Virus record (IMG/VR): IMGVR_UViG_3300044729_003563
Location: 1 to 35,637 of that record
Reading direction: 5' to 3' (one strand)
Length of the DNA stretch: 35,637 bases
Source of the DNA: a virus
Shown: in pieces, positions 18,220 through 25,603 of the stretch
Numbering within the stretch: the stretch's first letter is position 1
Layout of the letters: each line of letters begins with the position of its first letter
The notes under the pieces: model-generated
Seen by the model: the letters and a program-made list of their open reading frames with translations, nothing else
Database searches by the model: none
Told to the model about the DNA's origin: nothing
Made by a program: the position numbers and the translations under genes

Positions 18220-18237
18220 GTGCCAGATGTGGCACTA
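18220..18237 (-). repeat. 3'-end hairpin repeat, copy B4
   Basis: Minus strand TAG-TGCCACATCTGGCAC, 4 nt after the TGA stop of 18242..18388. Here the TAG is not in frame with the upstream gene, so the whole element, including TAG, is conserved apart from coding. Confidence 0.75.
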
Positions 18238-18241
18238 GTGC

Positions 18242-18388
18242 TCACCGGTGGATGAGCGGGTAGAGGGGGTCGAAGAACAGACCCCAGTCGCCGTGGGCCA
18301 TGCCCAGGCGGATGGTGAAGCCGAGCAGGCAGCAGCCCGCCAGGTAGACGGCGGGGCGGCGCTCGGCGAAGGAGACGATGCTGCGCAT
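18242..18388 (-). CDS. Small membrane protein, 48 aa
   Basis: Start chosen at ATG 18388 (MRSIVSFAERRPAVYLAGCC), giving a hydrophobic stretch AVYLAGCCLLGFTIRLGMAH that could span the membrane once, with a Trp/Phe-rich end (WGLFFDPLYPLIHR). The longer frame to 18466 contains the promoter motif and hairpin H12 and is rejected. It is the first gene of the E6 operon. Tiny phage membrane proteins often act on the host envelope; no specific role can be shown here. Confidence 0.65.
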   Translation of the reverse strand: MRSIVSFAERRPAVYLAGCCLLGFTIRLGMAHGDWGLFFDPLYPLIHR

Positions 18389-18393
18389 CGGAG

Positions 18394-18412
18394 TAGCCCG
18401 GCTGCCGCCGGG
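18394..18412 (-). repeat. Junction-type hairpin in a leader, copy H12
   Basis: Minus strand CGCCCCGGC-GGCA-GCCGGGCT, untranslated, between motif E6 and the ATG at 18388. The 5' arm with its CGCCC flank is identical to the junction copies; the 3' side has GGGCT instead of GGTGA. Confidence 0.65.
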
Positions 18413-18443
18413 GCGAAGGGTCGTGTGAGCCGGAGTCAGGTGC

Positions 18444-18465
18444 TGTGCACTGCTGAGGAGGCTCA
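18444..18465 (-). promoter_or_regulatory. Leftward operon motif E6
   Basis: Minus strand TGAG-CCTC-CTCAGCAGTGCACA, 55 nt upstream of the ATG at 18388 and just downstream of terminator T3. Confidence 0.8.
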
Positions 18466-18473
18466 CGAGAAGA

Positions 18474-18500
18474 GCCCCGCACGGATCGCTCCGGCGGGGC
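18474..18500 (-). terminator. Rho-independent terminator T3
   Basis: Minus strand GCCCCGC...GCGGGGC stem (centre CGGAGCGATCCGT, which itself pairs CGGA/TCCG) followed by TCTTCTC. It ends the single-gene unit 18514..18879. Confidence 0.8.
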
Positions 18501-18513
18501 GTGAAGAGAGAGG

Positions 18514-18879
18514 TCAGATCTTGGTGACGGTTCCGTTGGAGAACCGGTATCGGGTCATCTCGGCGTTGCGGGCATAGCCGCGCGCTTCGAACTCGTGCCC
18601 GTCAGTCATGACGAGTTGGACAGATGCGGCAGTGCCGCGCCGGTTGACCTGAATCTCTTCCCTGGCGGGAGGGAATCCAGGTAGCCGGCGGTAATGGGTG
18701 CGATGGGGTTGGCCGGTGCCGCACTTGCCGACGGCGGAGCCCACCTTGAAGACAAGGCGGTTGCCGATGAGGTAGCAGATCTCACCGGCGACGCGGACTT
18801 CCTGCGCACCGGCAGGGATGCTGATAGCGGGCACCCCCGAGACCTGGAAGGTGCGGGGAGTGGAGATTGTGATAGCCAT
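18514..18879 (-). CDS. Hypothetical beta-rich protein, 121 aa
   Basis: Start chosen at ATG 18879 (MAITISTPRTFQVSGVPAIS), 17 nt after motif E7; the earlier ATG at 18918 lies within the motif. Strands dominate (EVRVAGEICYLIGNRLVFKV, GTAASVQLVMTDGHEFEARG, EMTRYRFSNGTVTKI). A basic middle (QPHRTHYRRLPGF) separates two beta segments. It is the first gene left of the switch region and a single-gene unit between E7 and T3, a position typical for an early regulator, but no DNA-binding motif is visible. Function unknown. Confidence 0.8.
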   Translation of the reverse strand: MAITISTPRTFQVSGVPAISIPAGAQEVRVAGEICYLIGNRLVFKVGSAVGKCGTGQPHRTHYRRLPGFPPAREEIQVNRRGTAASVQLVMTDGHEFEARGYARNAEMTRYRFSNGTVTKI

Positions 18880-18896
18880 GAATCGAAGCAGCGCGC

Positions 18897-18917
18897 GTGC
18901 ACTGCTGAGGAGGTTCA
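18897..18917 (-). promoter_or_regulatory. Leftward operon motif E7
   Basis: Minus strand TGAA-CCTC-CTCAGCAGTGCAC, 17 nt upstream of the ATG at 18879. It is the rightmost copy and the only one with TGAA instead of TGAG. Confidence 0.75.
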
Positions 18918-19254
18918 TACGTGGATGATGTACTGTGGATTGATCTCAATCGCAAGCGATAGCGAGTGATCAAACCGCACGCCCCCGCTGACGCGAACGC
19001 GAGGAGTGTAGGGCGTTATGCGTCGCGTGGATATGAGGCGTGATGCTATTGATGTTAGGGGTGAGAGCGGTTGCGGCGCAGGGGTTGTGGCTTGTGTGCG
19101 CGTATGCTGCGCGTGAGGGTAGGGTATAAGGAACTAGGGGAAAGATAGGGGTTGTAGCGCGGGATTATATCGCGATGAATAGGGGCGCGTGTCGCGGATC
19201 ATCGCGAACAATCGCGTGGTGTTGAGGAGTGAGTGCGCTTGAGCGGCGGCCGCG

Positions 19255-19270
19255 GCCGATGATCATCGGC
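19255..19270. repeat. Perfect 16-bp palindrome
   Basis: GCCGATGATCATCGGC reads the same on both strands. It sits in the switch region next to a GCGGCCGC word and is a good candidate binding site for a dimeric protein. Confidence 0.85.
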
Positions 19271-19648
19271 TGTTGAGCAGCTGCTGCTGCAGCGTCGCTG
19301 ATGTTGCGCGCGTGATTACACTCGCTGCGCTCGTGATTACGCGCGCTGCGCGTGTCGCTGCTGCTGCTTCTGCTCGCGTGTTAAACAATCGTCGCTGAAG
19401 ATTGCTGCTGCTCTCGCTTGCTGCTATCGCATCTCGCGCTCGCTTCGCTCTTACATCGCGGCGCATCCCCTTCAGTCTCCAATTCTTTTTTTGTTTGCCC
19501 GCCTTCCAAGCGCGTAGGGGGTATTTGACGACTGCCGCGCGCCGCAAAAAATTTTGCCGGTTGTATAGGGGCTGTTTGCTTCGGATCTTTGATTCATGGG
19601 GCGAAAGCGCCCATCCGCGTGCATGAAAGCCCTGGAAATCGGCGCCGA

Positions 19649-19654
19649 TAGACT
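19649..19654 (+). promoter_or_regulatory. Rightward -10-like box P9 (TAGACT)
   Basis: TAGACT, 43 nt before the ATG at 19698. It has the same sequence as the box before 24821 but a longer distance to the start, so support is weaker. Confidence 0.35.
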
Positions 19655-19697
19655 GATCTGACAGCAAAACCAGCGCGGGTTCGGCCTCGCCACGCAA

Positions 19698-22673
19698 ATG
19701 TTCGAGCAAATTGGCGGCATGAGGCCCTGGCCGGCGGCGCAATCGCGGCGCAACATGCGCGGGCCGCGGCCAATGGGCCCGGCTGGGCTCGGGATGCCCC
19801 AGGAAAACGGCCCAACGCTGCTGTTTCCGCGGCGGCCAGAACCTGCGGCAGTGGCGGATCCCTTCGGATTGAGGGTCATGACCGGCCCGGCGTACGGCGA
19901 GGCCCCGTACGGAGTGCGGCCGCGGGACGGTTACACCTTCGAGCTCGCCGGAACCGTTGACGATGGGCGGCTGCGGACCATTCCGGTCGCGCCAGATGGC
20001 GCCTACAGCACCAATTACGCCCTGGTCGCGCCCACCGGCCCGCGTTCGGCGGCCTTTTCGCCCTCTGTGTCGGTCGAGGACACGGGCAGGGTGCGGGATG
20101 ACACGGCAAGACAGCTCGCGCTGCCCGGTTTTAACCTCCCGGTCGAGGATTCAGTGACCGGCTGGGGGCAGCGGCCCCCTGGATCGGGCGATCGGCGGCC
20201 CCAGAGGCCCTCGAACGCCTCGAAAAGCCAGTCCCTGCCCAACCTGATCGCAGGATTGACCGACGAAATCGAAATCTCGCCGGCTGAGGGCTACGGCGGG
20301 AACGTCCGCTACACCCTGACGCGCGATGACCTCCTGCGCGGGGCATCAACACCGGAGGAGGTAGAGCAGCGGCTGCGTGTGTGGAGTGGATTTGCCAGGG
20401 CAAACCCCGGCAATCGCGTGCCGCGCAGCATCGAACAGGCAGAAGCTCCTCGCCAGCCAGGTGTGCTGAACCGGCAGACCGGTCTACCGGACGATCGTCC
20501 CGTCTACCTGCGCGGCGGCTCCCTGGCCGACCAGATCGAAGCCGGTGTCCTGAATACCGACAGGGGCGGAACCCGCTCGATCGATGCCTCCGGCGAGCGA
20601 ACCCTGCAGAAAGGGTCCGCCGAGCTGTACCCCTCCGGTACGGTTCCCGTCGTCATGGCGGGCCCCGGCGGCCGCCTCTCGGTCCAGGAGTTCGATCCCA
20701 CGCGCCTGGTGGAAACCTGGGATGTGGACCCCGACAACACCGCTGCGTTCCTGCGCACCAAGGACGCCAATGTCGGTGACGTCGTTCAACGGGTTCTCCA
20801 GGAGGCTCAGACCCCGGTTGTGCGTGGAAGCGAGCTCCTTCGCCGCGGATTCACGCCGCTTGAGCAGCCCGATGGCACCCTGGTTGGCAACCTGAGCGAC
20901 GGCACCCCGGTCTACGCCCCCGTCGACCGTGAGACGGGTAGTCCCATCACCGGCGCCAGCGGCGAGCAGCTGTTCCGCCTGGGCTCGCCGACGAGTCGCA
21001 ACGCCGACGACATCCGCGCCGGCGTGGCACCTGTGATTGGCGGGAGCTTCCAGATGGTGCCGGACACAGGCACTTCAGTTGGCGCCGGCGGCCTTGAGGC
21101 GGGGCTGCGGCGTGGCTTCACGTTCTCCCCAGGTCGCGCCGAGGGCGGCGATCTGCCGCTGTTCAACATCACCACCCCGGAACAGGCCAAGGCCTACGTG
21201 CGGTCGATCGTCAGCCAGTCCGGTGATCACCCCCTGGTGACCAGTCTCTACGCGATGGACTCGACCGGGCGCCCCGTGCAGCTCCTGCAGCCCGCAATCG
21301 GCGCCGACGGGCTGGCCACGGGGCACTTCAACCCAGTGCGCAGCCAGTGGATCGGCCCGGCAGCCTTGATGCCCGGTGACTCTGAAGCCGCAATCGCCGC
21401 TCGCAAGGGCGCCGAGAAGTGGGGTGCTCGGCCGGCGCAGTACGGCGGTGGTGGACTGAGCCGGGAAGACGTCTCCCTGGTTGGCCTGGCTTCAAACCTG
21501 CAGAAGGGCGCCTTCATGCAAGAGCCAGCAACGGTCGGGAATCCACTGGCGCGCATGATCGCCTCCGGGCAGCTCCCCGTGGAAACCCTTGAGGACCCAC
21601 GCCTGGCGTCGCTGTTCGCTCCCGGCAGTCAGGCCAGGATTCGACTCAACCAGGACGTGATTGCCGCCGGCGGAAGCGCGCCATTCACCGACGGACTGAT
21701 GCCTGTCGTGGTAGGGCAGACCTCTCCTGGAGTGAGCCCATTCCAGGCGTTCACGGCCACCCCGCTGCCGCCCCGGGAGACCGCGCCCGTCCAGCGAGAG
21801 CTGGCCATCCCGACCCCAGGCGGCTCCACGCTTCAGCGTGCGATGGCGCAGTCCCTGTTTGGACCGCCCAGTGAAGCCCGGAGCCAGTCATCGGGGCGTC
21901 GGGCCCCACTGCCGGTCGCCTCTGAGCCTGCGCCTCAGCCGGCGCCCGGGGAATACGTGGTCGACGCTGACGGACAGATGCGCATGACCACTGGCCCGCT
22001 ACCCGATCGCTTCAGCCCGGACCCGGCCGATGCGGTCGCGGCGTACATGGCGGGCCAGGCGAGAGAGCAATGGCCGAGCGGCGTCCGCTGGACACAGGCG
22101 CGACCGCTGGAGGGAACCTGGAATGAAGGGCAGCCGTTCCCCGTGTTCCGTGGCGGAAACTCCGCACGGGGAAGAGCGGCGGCGTCTCAGCAGAACGAGT
22201 ACATCCAGCCCGGGCTGCTGCCCCGCATCGGGGAATACGTGCGTCGATCCCTGGCGGACGTCAAGCTTCCGGTCGGGCGCGCTGCGGGTCCATACGCCAG
22301 GGCCCCTTACTACGGCGTCGACCTGGATCCCTATCAGCAGGCGGCCACCGCTCGCGGCGCTGCGCGCGGCTTTGACTACGGGGCCATGGCTGCGGCCCTG
22401 GGTGATGGCACCTCTCGCGCCGTTGCGCCGGTTCGTCGCACGGAGCCTTGGCGTCCCGATCCAACCGCCCCCGGCAGTCAGCAGCTGGTGCGTCGCATGG
22501 GCGACGTCATGACTGGCGCTCCGGTTGTGCCAGATGCGAATGTCGGCAGCCCTGAGCACGAGCGCGCGATGCGTCAGCTGGCGATGCGATTGCGCAATCG
22601 GGCACAGAGCCAGACCCTGGGCCCCGTTGACTGGAGGGCCGAGCTGTCTTCACCTGTGCAAGGGCTTCTTTGA
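19698..22673 (+). CDS. Large proline/glycine-rich virion-type protein, 991 aa
   Basis: MFEQIGGMRPWPAAQSRRNM opens the longest gene of the window. Proline, glycine and arginine are abundant; many short strand-turn segments (GTLVGNLSDGTPVYAPVDRE, GGSLADQIEAGVLNTDRGGT) alternate with linkers. No enzymatic motif, transmembrane span or coiled coil is seen. A Tyr/Arg-rich region lies near residues 850-890 (RAAGPYARAPYYGVDLDPYQ). As the first gene of the late block, before small membrane-type proteins, it is probably a structural or ejected internal protein. Start is the first ATG of the frame; no strong Shine-Dalgarno. Function is inferred from position only. Confidence 0.8.
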   Translation: MFEQIGGMRPWPAAQSRRNMRGPRPMGPAGLGMPQENGPTLLFPRRPEPAAVADPFGLRVMTGPAYGEAPYGVRPRDGYTFELAGTVDDGRLRTIPVAPDGAYSTNYALVAPTGPRSAAFSPSVSVEDTGRVRDDTARQLALPGFNLPVEDSVTGWGQRPPGSGDRRPQRPSNASKSQSLPNLIAGLTDEIEISPAEGYGGNVRYTLTRDDLLRGASTPEEVEQRLRVWSGFARANPGNRVPRSIEQAEAPRQPGVLNRQTGLPDDRPVYLRGGSLADQIEAGVLNTDRGGTRSIDASGERTLQKGSAELYPSGTVPVVMAGPGGRLSVQEFDPTRLVETWDVDPDNTAAFLRTKDANVGDVVQRVLQEAQTPVVRGSELLRRGFTPLEQPDGTLVGNLSDGTPVYAPVDRETGSPITGASGEQLFRLGSPTSRNADDIRAGVAPVIGGSFQMVPDTGTSVGAGGLEAGLRRGFTFSPGRAEGGDLPLFNITTPEQAKAYVRSIVSQSGDHPLVTSLYAMDSTGRPVQLLQPAIGADGLATGHFNPVRSQWIGPAALMPGDSEAAIAARKGAEKWGARPAQYGGGGLSREDVSLVGLASNLQKGAFMQEPATVGNPLARMIASGQLPVETLEDPRLASLFAPGSQARIRLNQDVIAAGGSAPFTDGLMPVVVGQTSPGVSPFQAFTATPLPPRETAPVQRELAIPTPGGSTLQRAMAQSLFGPPSEARSQSSGRRAPLPVASEPAPQPAPGEYVVDADGQMRMTTGPLPDRFSPDPADAVAAYMAGQAREQWPSGVRWTQARPLEGTWNEGQPFPVFRGGNSARGRAAASQQNEYIQPGLLPRIGEYVRRSLADVKLPVGRAAGPYARAPYYGVDLDPYQQAATARGAARGFDYGAMAAALGDGTSRAVAPVRRTEPWRPDPTAPGSQQLVRRMGDVMTGAPVVPDANVGSPEHERAMRQLAMRLRNRAQSQTLGPVDWRAELSSPVQGLL

Positions 22674-22680
22674 GCGCCCC

Positions 22681-22686
22681 TAGGAT
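22681..22686 (+). promoter_or_regulatory. Rightward -10-like box P2 (TAGGAT)
   Basis: CCCTAGGATAG, 24 nt before the TTG start at 22711 and 7 nt after the stop of the 991-aa gene. Confidence 0.6.
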
Positions 22687-22710
22687 AGATCTCAGCGCCT
22701 GAGGGGTTCG

Positions 22711-22962
22711 TTGGCTATTCGATTCGCCGGTGACAGCTTGAGAGCGGCGCTGAATGCGGGCGAGCAGCAGCGCGAAAAGATGAGCGACACGGGCCCGACC
22801 CTGACCGCAGAAGGTGTTGCCAATCGCGGTGCCGCCAAGGCGTTTGATCAAACCGGCGCCAATATGGGTGGTTTTGCTCAAGACGCCAACGACCCAGCTG
22901 CTCGCAAATACTTCGAGCAGTTTGCTAACGGCTTGATGAACTTCAATACGAGCTTCGGCTGA
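22711..22962 (+). CDS. Small virion-type protein, 83 aa
   Basis: TTG start at 22711 (MAIRFAGDSLRAALNAGEQQ) with a GAGGGG ribosome site 4 nt upstream and a TAGGAT box 24 nt upstream. The protein is polar and helical (REKMSDTGPTLTAEGVANRG), ending FANGLMNFNTSFG. The N-terminal IRFAG word is shared with the next gene. It is probably a minor virion protein because of its place in the late block. No homologous domain recognised. Confidence 0.7.
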   Translation: MAIRFAGDSLRAALNAGEQQREKMSDTGPTLTAEGVANRGAAKAFDQTGANMGGFAQDANDPAARKYFEQFANGLMNFNTSFG

Positions 22963-22965
22963 CCA

Positions 22966-23511
22966 ATGATCCGTTTCGCTGGCCTCGCACTCAAGCCCCT
23001 GCTGGCCAAGGCGGCCCGCGTGGCCCTGCCGCAGACCGGCCGTGGCTGGGCGATGGACGTCGTGCCGAACACGTTCTTCGCGGGGTTGTCGGCACTCTCG
23101 CTGCCAGAGGGGACTGACGCGGGGACCCGGGCCGGCGCGTTCGCAGAAGACATGGCAACTAGCCTGCCGCTCTCCTGGATGGGCCGAGCCGGCGGCTACG
23201 GCATGGCGCGTGGCATCGGCAGGATGCGCAACCGTCCTCTGTCGCAGGACAGCCTGGACATGGTCCAGGGCCTGTCTGGCGCGGGCCTTGAGACGGTCGC
23301 CTGGGGCAGCGGCCTGGTGCCGCGGCCGTTCGCTCAGGGCGCCTGGGATCGCTACAACGAGCAGATGCAGCTGGAGCAGATGCAGTATCAGGCCATGCGT
23401 GATCGGGAGATCCGCGACCAGACCCTGCAGGAGCTCGGCGGCGCCGGCATGCTGATCGCTCCCTTCCAGCAGCAGCTGGCTGGCTCAGGCCTGTTTGGGG
23501 GCTACGGCTGA
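22966..23511 (+). CDS. Virion/ejection-type protein, 181 aa
   Basis: MIRFAGLALKPLLAKAARVA opens 3 nt after the previous stop. The protein has hydrophobic helices (NTFFAGLSALSLPEG, GAGMLIAPFQQQLAGSG) and a Gln/Met-rich helix (YNEQMQLEQMQYQAMRDREI). This mix of amphipathic and weakly hydrophobic helices is typical of internal virion proteins that enter membranes during DNA ejection; that role is an inference. The stop shares one base with the next start (TGATG). Confidence 0.75.
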   Translation: MIRFAGLALKPLLAKAARVALPQTGRGWAMDVVPNTFFAGLSALSLPEGTDAGTRAGAFAEDMATSLPLSWMGRAGGYGMARGIGRMRNRPLSQDSLDMVQGLSGAGLETVAWGSGLVPRPFAQGAWDRYNEQMQLEQMQYQAMRDREIRDQTLQELGGAGMLIAPFQQQLAGSGLFGGYG

Positions 23512-24788
23512 TGGCCCTCCCCCGGACCGGCCTGGGCCTGAGGGACATCTTCACGCGGTCCTACATGGCGGACCCCGATTGGAGGTCCACCGGCAAGACT
23601 TCCACGCCGGCCGGTTGGCTGTTCCGCAGCTCGCCGATCATCAATGCTGTCTCTCAGGTCGCCCCTCGATGGATGGGCGGCCTGGGCGGTAAGCGGATGA
23701 GCGATTTCGATCTCGCCAGGCAGCAGGACCCGAAGCTCCGGCAGAGCACCCTGAGGGTCGGGGACTATCCCGAGCTCGATGGCGTGCAGGGGCTGCGCAG
23801 CGGAACCCTGCCCGACCTGACCAGACGAGGCGCGCAGTTCGCGGGCGCCGCCGCCAAGGACCTGACGACCCAGGGATTGCAGAACATCTGGTGGTTCCTG
23901 AACGCCTATGAAGCGGCCTCGATGATGGCCGGACGTCAGGGCTACCACGGGGCACTGGGTTCCCGCCTGCTGCCGTGGGAGAAAGAGATCACCGGTGGAC
24001 CCAAGGGTGCGCCCTTCTCGAGGTCTGCATTGCGCTTCGCGTCGGTGTTCCCCTTGGCCGTCGGAGCGGGCGTGGCCACCGGGACGCTCATCCGGCAGCC
24101 TGGGTACGAGGCCGTGCTGCCATCCAGTGAGGATCGACGGGAGACCGAGAATCCGCTCTCCGAGACCGTCATGCGCGCCGTGGGCCGCTCGGGCAAGCTG
24201 CTGCCCTACGACGAATTCGTCAAAGAGAGGCCGGATGTCTCCAGGGGGGACTACGAGGCGTACAAGGCCTTCCTGTTCGGCGACAAGTCACTGATCAAGG
24301 CGACTGCCGACGGGATCCACGGGCCGGAGATCAACTTCGTCGGTAAGTCCGTCCCGCTGCTGACTGGCGTTCTCCCGGTCCTGGGCGGGATCGCCGCCGG
24401 CAGAGCGGGCCTGCGCTTTGCCGGAAAGAGGCTCGCCGCGGCCCCGGGAGGGAATCGCTTCGGGCAACTCACGGCTCTGGAGAAGAGGGTTAGGCAGCTG
24501 GACGCGGACCTGACCGTCGCGAAGCAGGGCTACGGCAAGCGCACGGTCGCAGAGGTTGAGAGAGACAGGGCCGAGGCGGTCGGGCAGCACGCCGCGAAGC
24601 TCAATGAAGTCGAGGGTGCCCTCCTGACTGGCGCCCTGGCCGGCTCGGCGTCCGGCCTGACCGTGACCGCGGCCGCGGCCAACCTGCTGGAGCAGATGCG
24701 CCGGGCTGCAGCTGCAGAGGAGTCCAGGCGCAAGGCCGCCGAGGGTCAGCTGGCGGCTGTAGAGACACAGCAAGCGCTGCCGATCTAG
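23511..24788 (+). CDS. Membrane-active virion-type protein, 425 aa
   Basis: MALPRTGLGLRDIFTRSYMA starts in a TGATG overlap. Three hydrophobic glycine-rich segments are visible: FASVFPLAVGAGVATGTLI (about residues 179-197), VPLLTGVLPVLGGIAAGRAG (about 280-300) and LLTGALAGSASGLTVTAAAA (about 374-393). Between the last two lies a coiled coil (LTALEKRVRQLDADLTVAKQ), and the end is charged helical (EQMRRAAAAEESRRKAAEGQ). This resembles an ejection protein that inserts in the host membrane. Its stop codon TAG is the first half of a -10-like box for the next gene. Confidence 0.75.
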   Translation: MALPRTGLGLRDIFTRSYMADPDWRSTGKTSTPAGWLFRSSPIINAVSQVAPRWMGGLGGKRMSDFDLARQQDPKLRQSTLRVGDYPELDGVQGLRSGTLPDLTRRGAQFAGAAAKDLTTQGLQNIWWFLNAYEAASMMAGRQGYHGALGSRLLPWEKEITGGPKGAPFSRSALRFASVFPLAVGAGVATGTLIRQPGYEAVLPSSEDRRETENPLSETVMRAVGRSGKLLPYDEFVKERPDVSRGDYEAYKAFLFGDKSLIKATADGIHGPEINFVGKSVPLLTGVLPVLGGIAAGRAGLRFAGKRLAAAPGGNRFGQLTALEKRVRQLDADLTVAKQGYGKRTVAEVERDRAEAVGQHAAKLNEVEGALLTGALAGSASGLTVTAAAANLLEQMRRAAAAEESRRKAAEGQLAAVETQQALPI

Positions 24789-24791
24789 ACT
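24786..24791 (+). promoter_or_regulatory. Rightward -10-like box P3 (TAGACT), overlapping a stop codon
   Basis: ATCTAGACTCG: the TAG is the stop codon of the 425-aa gene. The GTG start at 24821 follows 29 nt later. Confidence 0.5.
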
Positions 24792-24820
24792 CGAGCGCAT
24801 CGACCTGCTCCAAGGGTTTC

Positions 24821-25267
24821 GTGTACGGCGACAGTGAGGACTTTCGCGATCCCCTGGGGTCTGCCGGCGCGCCCGCCATGGCGAGGTCGTCTCGGTTCAC
24901 CGATCTCTACAGGCGCCAGCAAGAGACACAGCTGGGCTTGATCTCCGAGATCGGCAAGCAGAAGGCGAACGCGGCCGGAGCTGCCTACACCGGCGAGGCC
25001 CCTGCCGCGAGCCGCGAAGACCCGCTGCGGCAGAGCCTGCTGCAGGGCGTGGGCGCTCTGGCGAGGACAGGCGCCGCCGGCCTGGTCGGGGGTCTCTTCA
25101 ATCGCGGATCCAGTTCGATCTCTCCATTGAGGCCTGGGATGACGACAGATGACGCCATCTTGCGGGCTCAGTCGGCCGGGGTTCTCGGCAGCCTCGGAGT
25201 GGGTGCAACATCCGATGACGCCATCCTGGCCGGGCAGGCCGCCGGGGTCTTCGGGCCTTACCGCTGA
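24821..25267 (+). CDS. Virion-type protein with DDAIL repeats, 148 aa
   Basis: GTG start (MYGDSEDFRDPLGSAGAPAM) with AAGGG upstream. Helical middle (RFTDLYRRQQETQLGLISEI), then a glycine-rich segment (GVGALARTGAAGLVGGLFNR). The C-terminus has a duplicated unit: TTDDAILRAQSAGVLG and TSDDAILAGQAAGVFG, about 23 residues apart. No known domain. It is probably a minor virion component on grounds of context. Confidence 0.7.
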   Translation: MYGDSEDFRDPLGSAGAPAMARSSRFTDLYRRQQETQLGLISEIGKQKANAAGAAYTGEAPAASREDPLRQSLLQGVGALARTGAAGLVGGLFNRGSSSISPLRPGMTTDDAILRAQSAGVLGSLGVGATSDDAILAGQAAGVFGPYR

Positions 25268-25294
25268 ATCACCACCGACGATGCCAGGAGAGCC

Positions 25295-25603
25295 ATGGCC
25301 CTAGATCCATTCGCCAGCCGGAACAGTGATCTGTACGCAAGGAGTCTGTTCAGTGACCGGACTCAGGAGCAGTCTGACCAGGTGGGGCAGATGGCGCGAG
25401 AGGCGGTCGCGAATCAGGGGTACGTGATGACCAGGCAGGAGCAAGCGGCCGCGAGGGCCCGCCTGGCCAGGGCGGGCGGGGCTGCTGCCGGGGGATCGAG
25501 CTTTGGCATGGATCTCCTCAAAACCGGCGCAGGCGCCGCGGTCGGCGCAGGTGTTAGCGCGGCGGCCACGGCCGCCTTCCCCGCGATAGCCGCAGCCATA
25601 TGA
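25295..25603 (+). CDS. Virion-type protein with C-terminal hydrophobic segment, 102 aa
   Basis: MALDPFASRNSDLYARSLFS follows an AGGAG ribosome site. A polar helical part (QGYVMTRQEQAAARARLARA) precedes a glycine/alanine hydrophobic C-terminus (TGAGAAVGAGVSAAATAAFP), which could insert in a membrane. The stop overlaps the start of the PP-loop gene (ATGA), linking the two genes in translation. Confidence 0.7.
   Translation: MALDPFASRNSDLYARSLFSDRTQEQSDQVGQMAREAVANQGYVMTRQEQAAARARLARAGGAAAGGSSFGMDLLKTGAGAAVGAGVSAAATAAFPAIAAAI

Larger units (their letters stand above)
18918..19697. other. Non-coding switch region between the leftward and rightward blocks
   Basis: About 780 nt with no convincing gene and a lower-GC, low-complexity look. 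It contains six TAGGG words (19009, 19056, 19120, 19135, 19146, 19180), repeated ATCGCG words (19169, 19201, 19211), a perfect 16-bp palindrome at 19255..19270, a CTG-rich stretch, and a 21-bp near-tandem repeat beginning CGTGATTAC (19311 and 19332; 18 of 21 identical). A long AAAAAATTTT run lies near 19550. The layout resembles a replication origin or a bidirectional control region, but neither is proven. Confidence 0.6.

Noticed and set aside
19263-19742. Minus-strand open frame of 159 codons in the switch region
   Set aside because: TTG start inside the 991-aa gene, basic low-complexity sequence derived from CTG-rich repeats, no 22-bp motif before it and no leader. Kept only as a weak possibility.
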